Shown: positions 27,024 to 34,679 of the stretch, piece after piece
Layout of the letters: every line of letters starts with the position of its first letter
Numbering within the stretch: position 1 is the first letter of the stretch
Source: an uncultured Bacteroidales bacterium
GTDB lineage: Bacteria > Bacteroidota > Bacteroidia > Bacteroidales > UBA932
Assembly (NCBI GenBank): GCA_949300335.1
Contig: CASGDV010000035.1
Coordinates: 1-34,679 of the forward strand
DNA: 34,679 nucleotides
Direction: 5' to 3'
Notes under the pieces: model-generated
Databases searched by the model: none
What the model was told of the DNA's origin: nothing
Seen by the model: the letters and a program-made list of their open reading frames with translations, nothing else
Made by a program: the position numbers and the translations under genes

Positions 27024-28703
27024 ATGAAAAAAATTCTGAAATATATTCTGTTAATCAATATTCTGACATTGATGTCCACATGCAGTTCGTGCAACAAAGT
27101 GTCTGCTGACGAAATTAAGGATCCTGAACAGGAAAATCAGCAGCCGGAACCGAAACCTGATTCTGATCCTGACGAGACTCCGGACCTGGTGACATCATTG
27201 AAGTACTCGGAATTGCTGGAGGAAATGGTTTCATTTGACGGGATGACCAGATATCCTGATACGGACTATGAGTCGCGTCAGGAAAGCAGCTATGACCGGC
27301 GTTCGACTGACCCTTTATCCCCTGAATGGTTCGCGAATGATGACGGATGGGGATACATAAGGTACGAGTATCCTGAAGGAAGGGTGGAAAAGGTGATTTT
27401 CGATGAACGGCATCCCGGTGTTATCACGCGTATATGGCTGACGTCTTTCGGGTCACCTGAAACGATTCTAAGATTCTATTTTGACGGTGCGGAAGAACCG
27501 TCATGGGTAGTGAATTCATTCAATCTGAAAGAATTTGCCGGATATGCAGGAATGAATCTTGGCGATGCCATGGCACAACCGGCTCAAGCATGGATAAGGG
27601 GAAGTTCAATGTATCTTCCCGTATCATATGCCAAAAGTTGTAAAATTACGATTCAGGAGCTGGTAGAGCCTACGACAGTGTCCAGATATTATCATATAAA
27701 TTACAGACGCTATCCGGATGATTTCGGACTTGAGACATTGACTCCGGAATTGTTGAAAGCCAGTTCGTCGGCTATCAGAAAAGCGAATGAGCTTCTGATT
27801 AATCCAAAAACAGTTTCCGGTAATGAACTTGCTGTATCCGATAACATTCCGTCAGGAGAATCCATGAAGATAGATTTACCGGATGGTGTAAAGTCTTTAA
27901 ATAGTCTGACTGTCAAGATTTCTACATCAGATTTCAGTGATTTAGCCGAAGCCATGCAGGGAATTATTGTAGAAGGTTATTTTGATGATCACAGAACAGT
28001 TTCTCTTCCTCTGGTCCAGTTGGCGGGTTGCGGCAGGGGAGCATATTATACCAAGAGTTGGAGATTTGAATCCGATGCGAAAGGGACGGTGGTTATCAGG
28101 TGGATGATGCCATATCAGTCAGAAGCGTCTTTGATATTGCATAACACTTCTTCATATGATATGTCCATAGAAACTACTGCAATAACAGGAGATTATAGTT
28201 GGGATTCAAGATCAATGTATTTTCATGCTGCGTATAAACAGGAAACAGAATATCCTATACGGCTTTGGTCTGATTATGCCAATGGAATTGAATGGAATTT
28301 TGCTACAATTTCAGGAGGACGAGGTGTATACGTCGGGGATGTTTATACGATTTTTAATAATACAAACGAATGGCCTGGAGAAGGGGATGAAAAAATATGG
28401 GTAGATGATGAGAATTTTCCTTCACATTTCGGTACCGGAGTTGAGGATTACTATAGTTTTTGCGGATATTTCAGATATCATACTCCATTCTCTGGTGAGC
28501 CCAGGCTGGACGCTGCCAATTTTCATGGATACAATATTCACTATCGTGCAAGAAATCTTGATGCGATACCATTCAGAAACAGGCTTGTATTCAATCTGGA
28601 AATGGAAGGCCATGCTGCCGGTACGGCGGATCTTGAAAATGCCGTGTTCTGGTACGGTGACCCATCCACTCGTGCGGAAGGAGTTCATGAATATAAATTC
28701 TAG
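27024..28703 (+). CDS. GH172 (DUF2961) family lipoprotein, copy 1
   Basis: I chose the ATG at 27024 (559 residues); an ATG at 27015 overlaps the susD stop. The signal peptide (MKKILKYILLINILTLMS) is followed by Cys residues suited to lipidation and a Pro/Asp/Glu-rich linker. The DUF2961 fold begins near SLKYSELLEEMVS and has WFANDDGWGYIRYE, HPGVITRIWLTS, LRFYFDG and RYYHINYRRYP. The presumed catalytic pair is Glu453 in GEGDEK and Glu474 in GTGVEDYY, 21 residues apart as I recall for difructose dianhydride I hydrolase of Bifidobacterium dentium. Characterised members act on alpha-D-fructofuranosides or D-arabinofuranosides. The 3' half is notably AT-rich. GH32 follows after 3 bases. Confidence 0.88.
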   Translation: MKKILKYILLINILTLMSTCSSCNKVSADEIKDPEQENQQPEPKPDSDPDETPDLVTSLKYSELLEEMVSFDGMTRYPDTDYESRQESSYDRRSTDPLSPEWFANDDGWGYIRYEYPEGRVEKVIFDERHPGVITRIWLTSFGSPETILRFYFDGAEEPSWVVNSFNLKEFAGYAGMNLGDAMAQPAQAWIRGSSMYLPVSYAKSCKITIQELVEPTTVSRYYHINYRRYPDDFGLETLTPELLKASSSAIRKANELLINPKTVSGNELAVSDNIPSGESMKIDLPDGVKSLNSLTVKISTSDFSDLAEAMQGIIVEGYFDDHRTVSLPLVQLAGCGRGAYYTKSWRFESDAKGTVVIRWMMPYQSEASLILHNTSSYDMSIETTAITGDYSWDSRSMYFHAAYKQETEYPIRLWSDYANGIEWNFATISGGRGVYVGDVYTIFNNTNEWPGEGDEKIWVDDENFPSHFGTGVEDYYSFCGYFRYHTPFSGEPRLDAANFHGYNIHYRARNLDAIPFRNRLVFNLEMEGHAAGTADLENAVFWYGDPSTRAEGVHEYKF

Positions 28704-28706
28704 ATT

Positions 28707-30257
28707 ATGAGAAGAGTTGCAGACAATATATTTTTTTTATTCATGGTATTGACGTTTGTTTCAGGATGCCGGTCATCGGCGGAACTTGAATATGTCAATA
28801 ATATGACAGCGCGTATTTCTTTGGAATGTGGTGATGTGCTTCTGATTCCTATGCAGGATGATGCACCGGAAGCCACAGTTTCTGTACTGGATGAAAATAA
28901 TGGATATATGCGTTCTTATTCGGCTCGTCTTGCTGTAGATACTACAGACTATTTTATTCCGTATAGGGCAAAAGATTCCGAGCAATTGGAATTTAGTGGA
29001 ATCTCTTTTGAAAGTTCATTTTCATTGGAAATATGCAGAGGAAAAGAAACCGATGCATACTGCAATGAGCATCCGGTCCTGCATTTCAGACCTCTCTACG
29101 GATGGATAAACGATCCTAATGGAATGGTGTATAAAGACGGGGAATGGCATCTGTTCTATCAGTATAATCCATGGGGCAGTAAATGGGGAAATCTGTCCTG
29201 GGGGCATGCTGTGTCAGAAGATCTTGTGCATTGGGAGCATATGGATGTAGTATTGGAACCTGATTCTCTCGGAATGATATTTTCAGGAAGTGCAGTTGTC
29301 GACAGATGCAATTCTGCAGGTTTCGGGAAAGATGCCATAGTGGCTATATATACTTCAGCAGGCGACAGACAGACACAGTCACTTGCATATAGTACGGATA
29401 ATGGACGATCATTTGTAAAATATGAAGGAAATCCTGTGCTGTCATCCAGACACCGCGATTTCAGAGATCCGAAAGTTTTCCGGTATCAGCCCGAAGAATG
29501 TTGGATTATGATTATCAGTGCCGGGAATGCGATGGAGATATATTCATCAGAAAATCTGAAGACATGGAGATTCGAAAGCAGATTCGGAGACGGGGCAGGC
29601 AGACATGACAGTGTGTGGGAATGTCCGGATTTGTTTGAATTATCTTATAACGGCGAAAGCAAATGGGTGTTGTTGTGTTCAAGTAACAGGGGAGTATCGG
29701 GCTCGGCAGTACAGTATTTTATAGGGGAATTTGACGGGCATTCGTTCATTCCGGATGATTATGAAGAACGGTGGCTTGATTATGGCCGGGATTTCTATGC
29801 AGCAGTTACGTGGAACAATGCACCGGAAGACAAGAAAGTAGCAATAGCATGGGAAAGTAACTGGTTATATGCTGCCGATCTTCCGGTAACCGGATATCGT
29901 GGACTTATGACTTCTCCAAGAGAGCTTTTTTTGATGGAGTATGATGGGAAAACTGTGGTAGCGGCTTATCCGGTAACGGAGGTTATTGAAAAATGCAGTA
30001 AAAACATATTGTCATTTGAGCTTATTCCTGAAAAACCATCGTTTGAAATTAACGGAGTTGAATTCAATATGGATTTCACGACTTCCATCTTATCTGCCAA
30101 ACGTGCTGAAGCTGATTTCAGTCAGGCTTATTCGACTGAAGATATCGTAAGACTTGAACCGAGGTCTTCGCATGACATTCTTGTCATCAGGGAGGACGAT
30201 TCTCTGGAATGTTTTATTGATTCAGGTGCAGTGTGCATGACGTTTTTGACATTATGA
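28707..30257 (+). CDS. GH32 family beta-fructofuranosidase/fructanase lipoprotein
   Basis: The 516-residue lipoprotein has a signal ending FVSGC21. Residues about 28-118 form a beta-rich N-terminal accessory domain, perhaps of the DUF4980 type found in Bacteroides fructanases. The five-bladed propeller carries all three catalytic signatures: WINDPNG with nucleophile Asp136, RDP with Asp254 (transition-state stabiliser) and ECPDLF with acid/base Glu305. The substrate-side phrase FYQYNPWG is also present. The C-terminal beta-sandwich is short (about 390-516) but ends LECFIDSGAVCMTFLTL, like the normal C-terminus, so the gene seems complete. It should release fructose from beta-2,1 or beta-2,6 linkages; which one cannot be told. 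Its TGA overlaps the next ATG (ATGA). Confidence 0.93.
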   Translation: MRRVADNIFFLFMVLTFVSGCRSSAELEYVNNMTARISLECGDVLLIPMQDDAPEATVSVLDENNGYMRSYSARLAVDTTDYFIPYRAKDSEQLEFSGISFESSFSLEICRGKETDAYCNEHPVLHFRPLYGWINDPNGMVYKDGEWHLFYQYNPWGSKWGNLSWGHAVSEDLVHWEHMDVVLEPDSLGMIFSGSAVVDRCNSAGFGKDAIVAIYTSAGDRQTQSLAYSTDNGRSFVKYEGNPVLSSRHRDFRDPKVFRYQPEECWIMIISAGNAMEIYSSENLKTWRFESRFGDGAGRHDSVWECPDLFELSYNGESKWVLLCSSNRGVSGSAVQYFIGEFDGHSFIPDDYEERWLDYGRDFYAAVTWNNAPEDKKVAIAWESNWLYAADLPVTGYRGLMTSPRELFLMEYDGKTVVAAYPVTEVIEKCSKNILSFELIPEKPSFEINGVEFNMDFTTSILSAKRAEADFSQAYSTEDIVRLEPRSSHDILVIREDDSLECFIDSGAVCMTFLTL

Positions 30258-32287
30258 AAAAATTTTTAATAATTTTATTGACAGGAGTAGTCATGATGGC
30301 ATGCGGTCATCGGAAAGATGTGATTACTCTTTCTTCTTTTCTTGACGATATGACTGATATGTTCGCTCCTGTCGAATATCCGGTTACATTATATACTGCC
30401 GGTATGGTGAGCAGTCATGACAGGAGTTCCGTCTCTCCAGATGATTCTACTTGGTTTGCTAATGAGGACGGATTCGGATATGAAAGACTTGAAATGAATG
30501 AAGGACGGGAAGAGAAGGTCTTGTTTGAAGAAAAGCATCCCGGAGTAATAACTAGAATATGGATTACCACCAGAAATCCTAAGGCTACGTTAAGATTTTA
30601 TTTTGACGGACATACGACACCTGACTGGGTCATGAAATCATTCGATTTTACCGAGTTCGGATTGAATGCATTGAAAGATAATTCTCTGGTACAGATCCAT
30701 ACAAGCTATGAAAAAGGGATAAAGGGAGGACAGACTTTTTATCTGCCGATACCGTATTCTAAAGGATGTAAAATAACTCTTGAAGAACCCGAAGGATGGA
30801 CAGGTGTGCCGAGATATTATCATATAGAGTATAGAAGATACCCTGACAATACAGAAGTAGAGACATTTTCCGTAGAAGCGGCCAGAAAGTACTCAGATAA
30901 GATAGTGGAAGCAGGGAAAAAACTGTCTGTACCGGTGAAACCTAAAGGCAGAATTTCCAAAGGCGATTCGGTTCTGGTTCTTCCGAAAGGAAACAGGGCA
31001 GTGACATATTTATCAATAAAAGTTGACGGACTGGATTCTACCGTATATGAAAATACTATGCGTAGACTGATATTCAAGGCTGAATTTGACGGAAAACAGA
31101 CAATCCGTGTCCCTCTCAGCGATTTTTCCGGTGCCGGTATGGGAGCACGTCCTGTTTCATGCCGTCAGATGTATGCTGACGGTTCCGGTCATGTCATTTC
31201 ATACTGGATAATGCCTTACAAAGAATACGCTTCATTTGAAATAGAAAATATGTCTGGCACTTCATGCGAAATATCTCTTGAAGCCAGAACATGTCGTTAC
31301 AGATTCGGGGAGAATACATTGTATTTTCATTCATCATGGCATGCTTCAGACGGATTGCAGGTGACAAATGTGAAAAACGAGTGCTTGGAATGGGACTTTT
31401 CGGAAATTTCCGGAGGCCGTGGCATATATGCTGGAGATAATCTTACTTTATTCAATCATTCCAAAGCCTGGTATGGAGAAGGAGATGAAAAGATATACGT
31501 GGATGGTTCGGAAATGCCGGTATTTTTCGGAACAGGTACCGAAGATTATTACAATTCCTCATGGGCCCCTGTTGTGGTCTTCCACACGCCATTCGGAGGT
31601 GCTCCCAGGGCAGATCTCTCGTCTTCACGTGGTTACAATACCTTTTTAAGAACAAGAATCTTGGATCTGATACCGTTTTCATCGAATATGGATTTCGATC
31701 TGGAACTCATCAGCTGGATACCGGGTACTGTAGACTATGCTTCTACTGTGTATTGGTATGGTGATCCCGAAACGGACAATACGGTGGCTTCAGATCCTGC
31801 ATTGTATGAATACGATTTGCCTGCCCCTCCTCCTGATCCTGAGAAGTTTGTCATCAGCAACTCTATTGAGGCGGAGTCTTTAATACCGTCATATATGTCA
31901 GATGGTCTTAATGTCGACAGGCAGAATATGGCCGGATTTCCAGACGGAATGTGGAGCGGTGCGAAACAACTGGTGTTTTATGGCGGACGTCTTGGGGATA
32001 AAGTTTCTCTTGTTCTTGATGGGTTGATGCCTGGAAAATATGAAGTTGGCTATTATCTTACTATGGCTTCTGATTATGGCATTGTTGCTGTTTCTCTAGA
32101 TGAAAATGAAGCGATCAGGACTGATTGTTATTTTCCGTCCGTCATCAATTCTGGTTATATCCCGCTGGGCAGGACAGTTTCTGACGGAAAGGTAATTCTG
32201 AATATAACTCTGGTCGGATCAAATCCTAAGTCCACAGGTACAATGTTCGGTATTGATTGTATAGTATTGAAAAAAATGGAATCTTGA
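30254..32287 (+). CDS. GH172 (DUF2961) family lipoprotein with C-terminal extra domain, copy 2
   Basis: The start is the ATG at 30254 in an ATGA overlap with GH32 (677 residues); the frame extends upstream but lacks a signal there. The lipoprotein signal is MKKFLIILLTGVVMMAC. The GH172 core mirrors copy 1: WFANEDGFGYERLE, HPGVITRIWITT, LRFYFDG, RYYHIEYRRYPDN, SGGRGIYAGDN. The presumed catalytic pair is Glu409 in GEGDEK and Glu430 in GTGTEDYY, again 21 apart. After DLPAPPPDPEKF, residues about 540-677 form an extra beta-rich domain (IEAESLIPSYMSDG through GIDCIVLKK). That domain is absent from copy 1 and resembles a carbohydrate-binding jelly roll of the CBM6/35 kind (tentative). The MFS gene follows after 1 base. 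Confidence 0.88.
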   Translation: MKKFLIILLTGVVMMACGHRKDVITLSSFLDDMTDMFAPVEYPVTLYTAGMVSSHDRSSVSPDDSTWFANEDGFGYERLEMNEGREEKVLFEEKHPGVITRIWITTRNPKATLRFYFDGHTTPDWVMKSFDFTEFGLNALKDNSLVQIHTSYEKGIKGGQTFYLPIPYSKGCKITLEEPEGWTGVPRYYHIEYRRYPDNTEVETFSVEAARKYSDKIVEAGKKLSVPVKPKGRISKGDSVLVLPKGNRAVTYLSIKVDGLDSTVYENTMRRLIFKAEFDGKQTIRVPLSDFSGAGMGARPVSCRQMYADGSGHVISYWIMPYKEYASFEIENMSGTSCEISLEARTCRYRFGENTLYFHSSWHASDGLQVTNVKNECLEWDFSEISGGRGIYAGDNLTLFNHSKAWYGEGDEKIYVDGSEMPVFFGTGTEDYYNSSWAPVVVFHTPFGGAPRADLSSSRGYNTFLRTRILDLIPFSSNMDFDLELISWIPGTVDYASTVYWYGDPETDNTVASDPALYEYDLPAPPPDPEKFVISNSIEAESLIPSYMSDGLNVDRQNMAGFPDGMWSGAKQLVFYGGRLGDKVSLVLDGLMPGKYEVGYYLTMASDYGIVAVSLDENEAIRTDCYFPSVINSGYIPLGRTVSDGKVILNITLVGSNPKSTGTMFGIDCIVLKKMES

Positions 32288-32288
32288 T

Positions 32289-33530
32289 ATGAAAAAGTCT
32301 CTAGTGATTTTCTGTGCATTTGCAGCTGCATTCGGAGCAGTAGTAGTCGGGTTGAATATGGGTGGTATTTCCGGAGCCATCAATATTATTGAACATGAAT
32401 TTATCCTGACTTCGCTTGCAAAAGGTTTTGTAACAGGTTCTCTTCTCATAGGATGTCTGATCGGGGCACTGATTGGCGGAGGCCTGTCCGACAGATATGG
32501 CAGAAAACCGTTGCTTTACGTTTCGGCTTTTCTTCTCGGTGTATCTTCTTTCGGATGCTGGTGTTTTGCTCCTTCGTGGGTTTATCTTACTGTCTATCGC
32601 TTTATTGGCGGCCTTGGAGCCGGCATTTTATCCGCTGTGATTCCTACATATATTTCGGAAATATCACCTGCAAGACTTAGAGGTACTTTGGTCTCATTTT
32701 ATCAGGTAGGAGTAGTAGTCGGAATACTGATAGCCTATGCATGGAATTATTGTATAAGGGATGATTGGCATCTGATGCTCAGTCTTCCGTTTTTCTTTTC
32801 AATCGGGGCAGTAGTCCTGCTCTTGTTTTTGCCTGAAAGTCCCGTATGGCTGGAGGAACAGGACAAGGTTTCTTCCGGAAACGTCCGAAGAACCGGTATT
32901 TCCGATCTTTTTAAGGGCCGGACCGGTTATGTGGTCTTTCTCGGAATCATGCTTGCGTTCTTCCAGCAGATCACAGGGATAAATGTGGTGGTGAATTATG
33001 CTCCCGGGATTTTGGACAGTATCGGTATAGGCAGTGATGCATTGTTACAGACAGTTTATATCGGCCTTGCCAATCTGGTATTTACTCTTATCGCCTTGTG
33101 GGTAGTTGACAAATTCGGAAGGAAGACTCTTCTAGTGACGGGTGGTATAGGTTCTTTTATATGTCTTGCATATCTTGCCTATGCATATAGTATTACGGAT
33201 CCTTCCCATGTTTCAGTATTGTTGGCTATCATAGGATTCATCGCTTTTTTCGCACTGTCGTTTTCCCCTCTCATGTTCGTGGTGACGGCTGAAATATATC
33301 CTTCACGGATAAGAGGTACGGCGATGGCATTGTCTACCGGCATAAGCTGGGCCTGCGCCTTTCTTGTAGTGCAGTTTTATCCATGGATGGAAACTTCTTT
33401 GGGAACAGGCACCGCTTTCGGCATCTTTGCGGCGCTGATTCTCATTGCAAGCATCTTCATCGCGGTATTTATCCCCGAGACAAAGGGGAAGACCCTGAAT
33501 GAAATCCAAAAAGAACTCAGACTGACGTAA
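32289..33530 (+). CDS. MFS sugar transporter (sugar porter family)
   Basis: The 413-residue inner-membrane protein has about 12 membrane helices and the sugar-porter signatures: GGLSDRYGRKP after helix 2, RFIGGLGAG, PESPVWL (PESPRWL in most members), QQITGINVVVNYAP in helix 7, DKFGRK after helix 8, and PETKGKTL at the end. It is shorter than typical XylE/GLUT-like porters because the central loop is compact. As the last operon gene it probably imports the monosaccharide released by the GH32 and GH172 enzymes, most likely fructose if the substrate assignment is right. No sugar kinase is present in the window. It ends 18 bases from the convergent ychF. Confidence 0.92.
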   Translation: MKKSLVIFCAFAAAFGAVVVGLNMGGISGAINIIEHEFILTSLAKGFVTGSLLIGCLIGALIGGGLSDRYGRKPLLYVSAFLLGVSSFGCWCFAPSWVYLTVYRFIGGLGAGILSAVIPTYISEISPARLRGTLVSFYQVGVVVGILIAYAWNYCIRDDWHLMLSLPFFFSIGAVVLLLFLPESPVWLEEQDKVSSGNVRRTGISDLFKGRTGYVVFLGIMLAFFQQITGINVVVNYAPGILDSIGIGSDALLQTVYIGLANLVFTLIALWVVDKFGRKTLLVTGGIGSFICLAYLAYAYSITDPSHVSVLLAIIGFIAFFALSFSPLMFVVTAEIYPSRIRGTAMALSTGISWACAFLVVQFYPWMETSLGTGTAFGIFAALILIASIFIAVFIPETKGKTLNEIQKELRLT

Positions 33531-33548
33531 ATGGCAGGACGCAGCCTG

Positions 33549-34649
33549 TCAGACATTGAAAAGGAAGTGCATGATGTCTCCGTCCTGGACCACATAGTCC
33601 TTGCCTTCGATGCCCATCTTTCCGGCGGCGCGGACCGCGGCTTCAGTCCTGTACCTGACGAAATCTTCGTATTTGATGACTTCCGCACGTATGAATCCCT
33701 TCTCGAAGTCTGAATGTATCACTCCTGCGGCTTTCGGAGCCTTGTCGCCGACATGGATAGTCCATGCCCTGCATTCGTCCGCTCCCGCCGTGAAGAAGGT
33801 CTGGAGCCCGAGAAGGTGGTAGGCTCCCTGTATCAGACGTACCGCTCCGGACTCTTCGAGCCCCATCTCGGCGAGGAAGGCCTCACGGTCGTCATAGTCC
33901 TCGAGCTCGGCGATCTCGGCTTCCGTCCTTGCCGAGATTACGAGAATTTCGGTATTCTCGTCGGCCACGGCCTTTCTTACGGCTTCCACGTATGCGTTTC
34001 CGTTCGCGGCGGAGGCGTCGTCGACATTGCAGACGTACATCACGGGCTTGTTGGTGAGCAGGAAGAGGTCCCTTGCCATCGCGGCTTCCTCTTCATTTGC
34101 CGGTATCACTGTCCGGCATGACTTGCCCTTTTCAAGGGCCTCCTTGTAGCGGTACAGGAGCTCGGCCAGCTTCTTCGCCTCCTTGTCCCCCGCCTTGCCG
34201 GCCTTGTCGGCCTTCACGAGCCTCGATTCTATGGTTTCAAGGTCCTTTATCTGCAGTTCGAGGTCCACGACCTCCTTGTCCCTGACAGGGTCCACCGTAC
34301 CGTCGACATGCACCACGTTGTCGTCGTCGAAGCAGCGCAGGACATGGAGTATCGCGTCGCATTCGCGTATGTTCGCCAGGAACTGGTTTCCAAGGCCTTC
34401 GCCATGGCTTGCGCCTTTCACGAGTCCGGCTATGTCGACTATGTCAACGGTGGCTGGAATCGTCCTCTGCGGCTTGCAGATTCCGGACAGGGTGTCCAGC
34501 CTTCTGTCGGGTACGTTGGTCGAACCGAGGTTGGGTTCAATGGTGCAGAAAGGGAAATTGGCGCTCTGGGCCTTTCCTGAACTTATGCAGTTGAAAAGCG
34601 TAGACTTGCCTACATTGGGCAATCCTACTATTCCACATTTCAGAGACAT
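33549..34649 (-). CDS. ychF: redox-regulated ATPase YchF (OLA1 family)
   Basis: The 366-residue P-loop protein belongs to the Obg-related family that prefers ATP and binds ribosomes. Walker A is GLPNVGKST near the N-terminus, followed by the G2 region NFPFCTIEPN and the G3 motif DIAGLVKGASHGEGLGNQF. The NKxD position reads YVCNVDD, in line with the altered base specificity of the family. The C-terminal TGS domain includes AWTIHVGDKAPKAAGVIHSD and ends FLFNV. The gene is visibly GC-richer than the PUL beside it and encodes a widely conserved housekeeping protein. A -7-like element lies just upstream at the window edge. Confidence 0.97.
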   Translation of the reverse strand: MSLKCGIVGLPNVGKSTLFNCISSGKAQSANFPFCTIEPNLGSTNVPDRRLDTLSGICKPQRTIPATVDIVDIAGLVKGASHGEGLGNQFLANIRECDAILHVLRCFDDDNVVHVDGTVDPVRDKEVVDLELQIKDLETIESRLVKADKAGKAGDKEAKKLAELLYRYKEALEKGKSCRTVIPANEEEAAMARDLFLLTNKPVMYVCNVDDASAANGNAYVEAVRKAVADENTEILVISARTEAEIAELEDYDDREAFLAEMGLEESGAVRLIQGAYHLLGLQTFFTAGADECRAWTIHVGDKAPKAAGVIHSDFEKGFIRAEVIKYEDFVRYRTEAAVRAAGKMGIEGKDYVVQDGDIMHFLFNV

Positions 34650-34671
34650 CTTGTATTGTTTTTAGGGACGG

Positions 34672-34679
34672 CAAATTTA
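34672..34679 (-). promoter_or_regulatory. candidate -7 promoter element for ychF
   Basis: The minus strand reads TAAATTTG, an exact TAnnTTTG match, ending 22 bases before the ychF ATG. Its -33 partner would lie outside the window, so it cannot be checked here. Confidence 0.5.

Noticed and set aside
1-34679. CRISPR array, insertion sequence or integrase
   Set aside because: No regularly spaced direct repeats, transposase motifs or terminal inverted repeats were seen anywhere in the window.

Overview
The window looks like chromosomal DNA from a Bacteroidota bacterium, most likely order Bacteroidales. The evidence is a SusC/SusD pair, many lipoproteins with a Cys lipobox, TAnnTTTG-type -7 promoter elements, few Shine-Dalgarno sites, and housekeeping proteins (FrdA, RuvB, Mfd, LptC, PpiD-like) whose sequences read as Bacteroidales versions. 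I cannot fix the genus from this sequence alone.

Layout. Positions 1-402 hold the 3' end of hflX (plus strand). A minus-strand block follows: a large acidic lipoprotein of unknown function (459-2942), frdB and frdA (3029-5791), a secreted Ntn-type hydrolase (5841-7109) and ruvB (7114-8145). A 320-base AT-rich gap (8146-8469) with degenerate DnaA-box-like words separates this block from a plus-strand envelope and housekeeping operon: mfd, coaX, an outer-membrane beta-barrel, a TPR protein, lptC and a PpiD/SurA-like foldase (8470-17911), closed by an intrinsic terminator. From 18048 to 33530 lies a polysaccharide utilization locus (PUL). The window ends with ychF on the minus strand.

The PUL is the most interesting part. 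A one-protein transmembrane regulator (periplasmic sugar-binding domain, one membrane helix, AraC-type DNA-binding domain, no kinase) precedes a tightly packed operon. The operon encodes an Fn3/EF-hand/leucine-rich-repeat lipoprotein, SusC, SusD, a GH172 (DUF2961) lipoprotein, a GH32 lipoprotein, a second longer GH172 lipoprotein and a sugar-porter MFS protein. GH32 enzymes act on beta-fructofuranosides. Characterised GH172 enzymes act on alpha-linked fructofuranose (difructose dianhydride I synthase/hydrolase) or on D-arabinofuranosides. The set therefore suggests use of a mixed alpha/beta fructofuranosyl substrate such as fructan-derived oligosaccharides or difructose anhydrides, though a D-arabinofuranose glycan remains possible.

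The promoters of the regulator gene and of the PUL operon share a 67-base architecture with identical spacing: ATGTAACAT, 23 bases, GTGACA, 21 bases, TAnnTTTG. This points to one regulator controlling both itself and the operon, and in the regulator's own case it predicts a leaderless transcript.

Other points: frdAB has no frdC beside it, and frdA has no ATG or GTG start where its family normally begins. A long hairpin with only G-U wobbles on the minus-strand transcript sits between frdB and the large lipoprotein gene.
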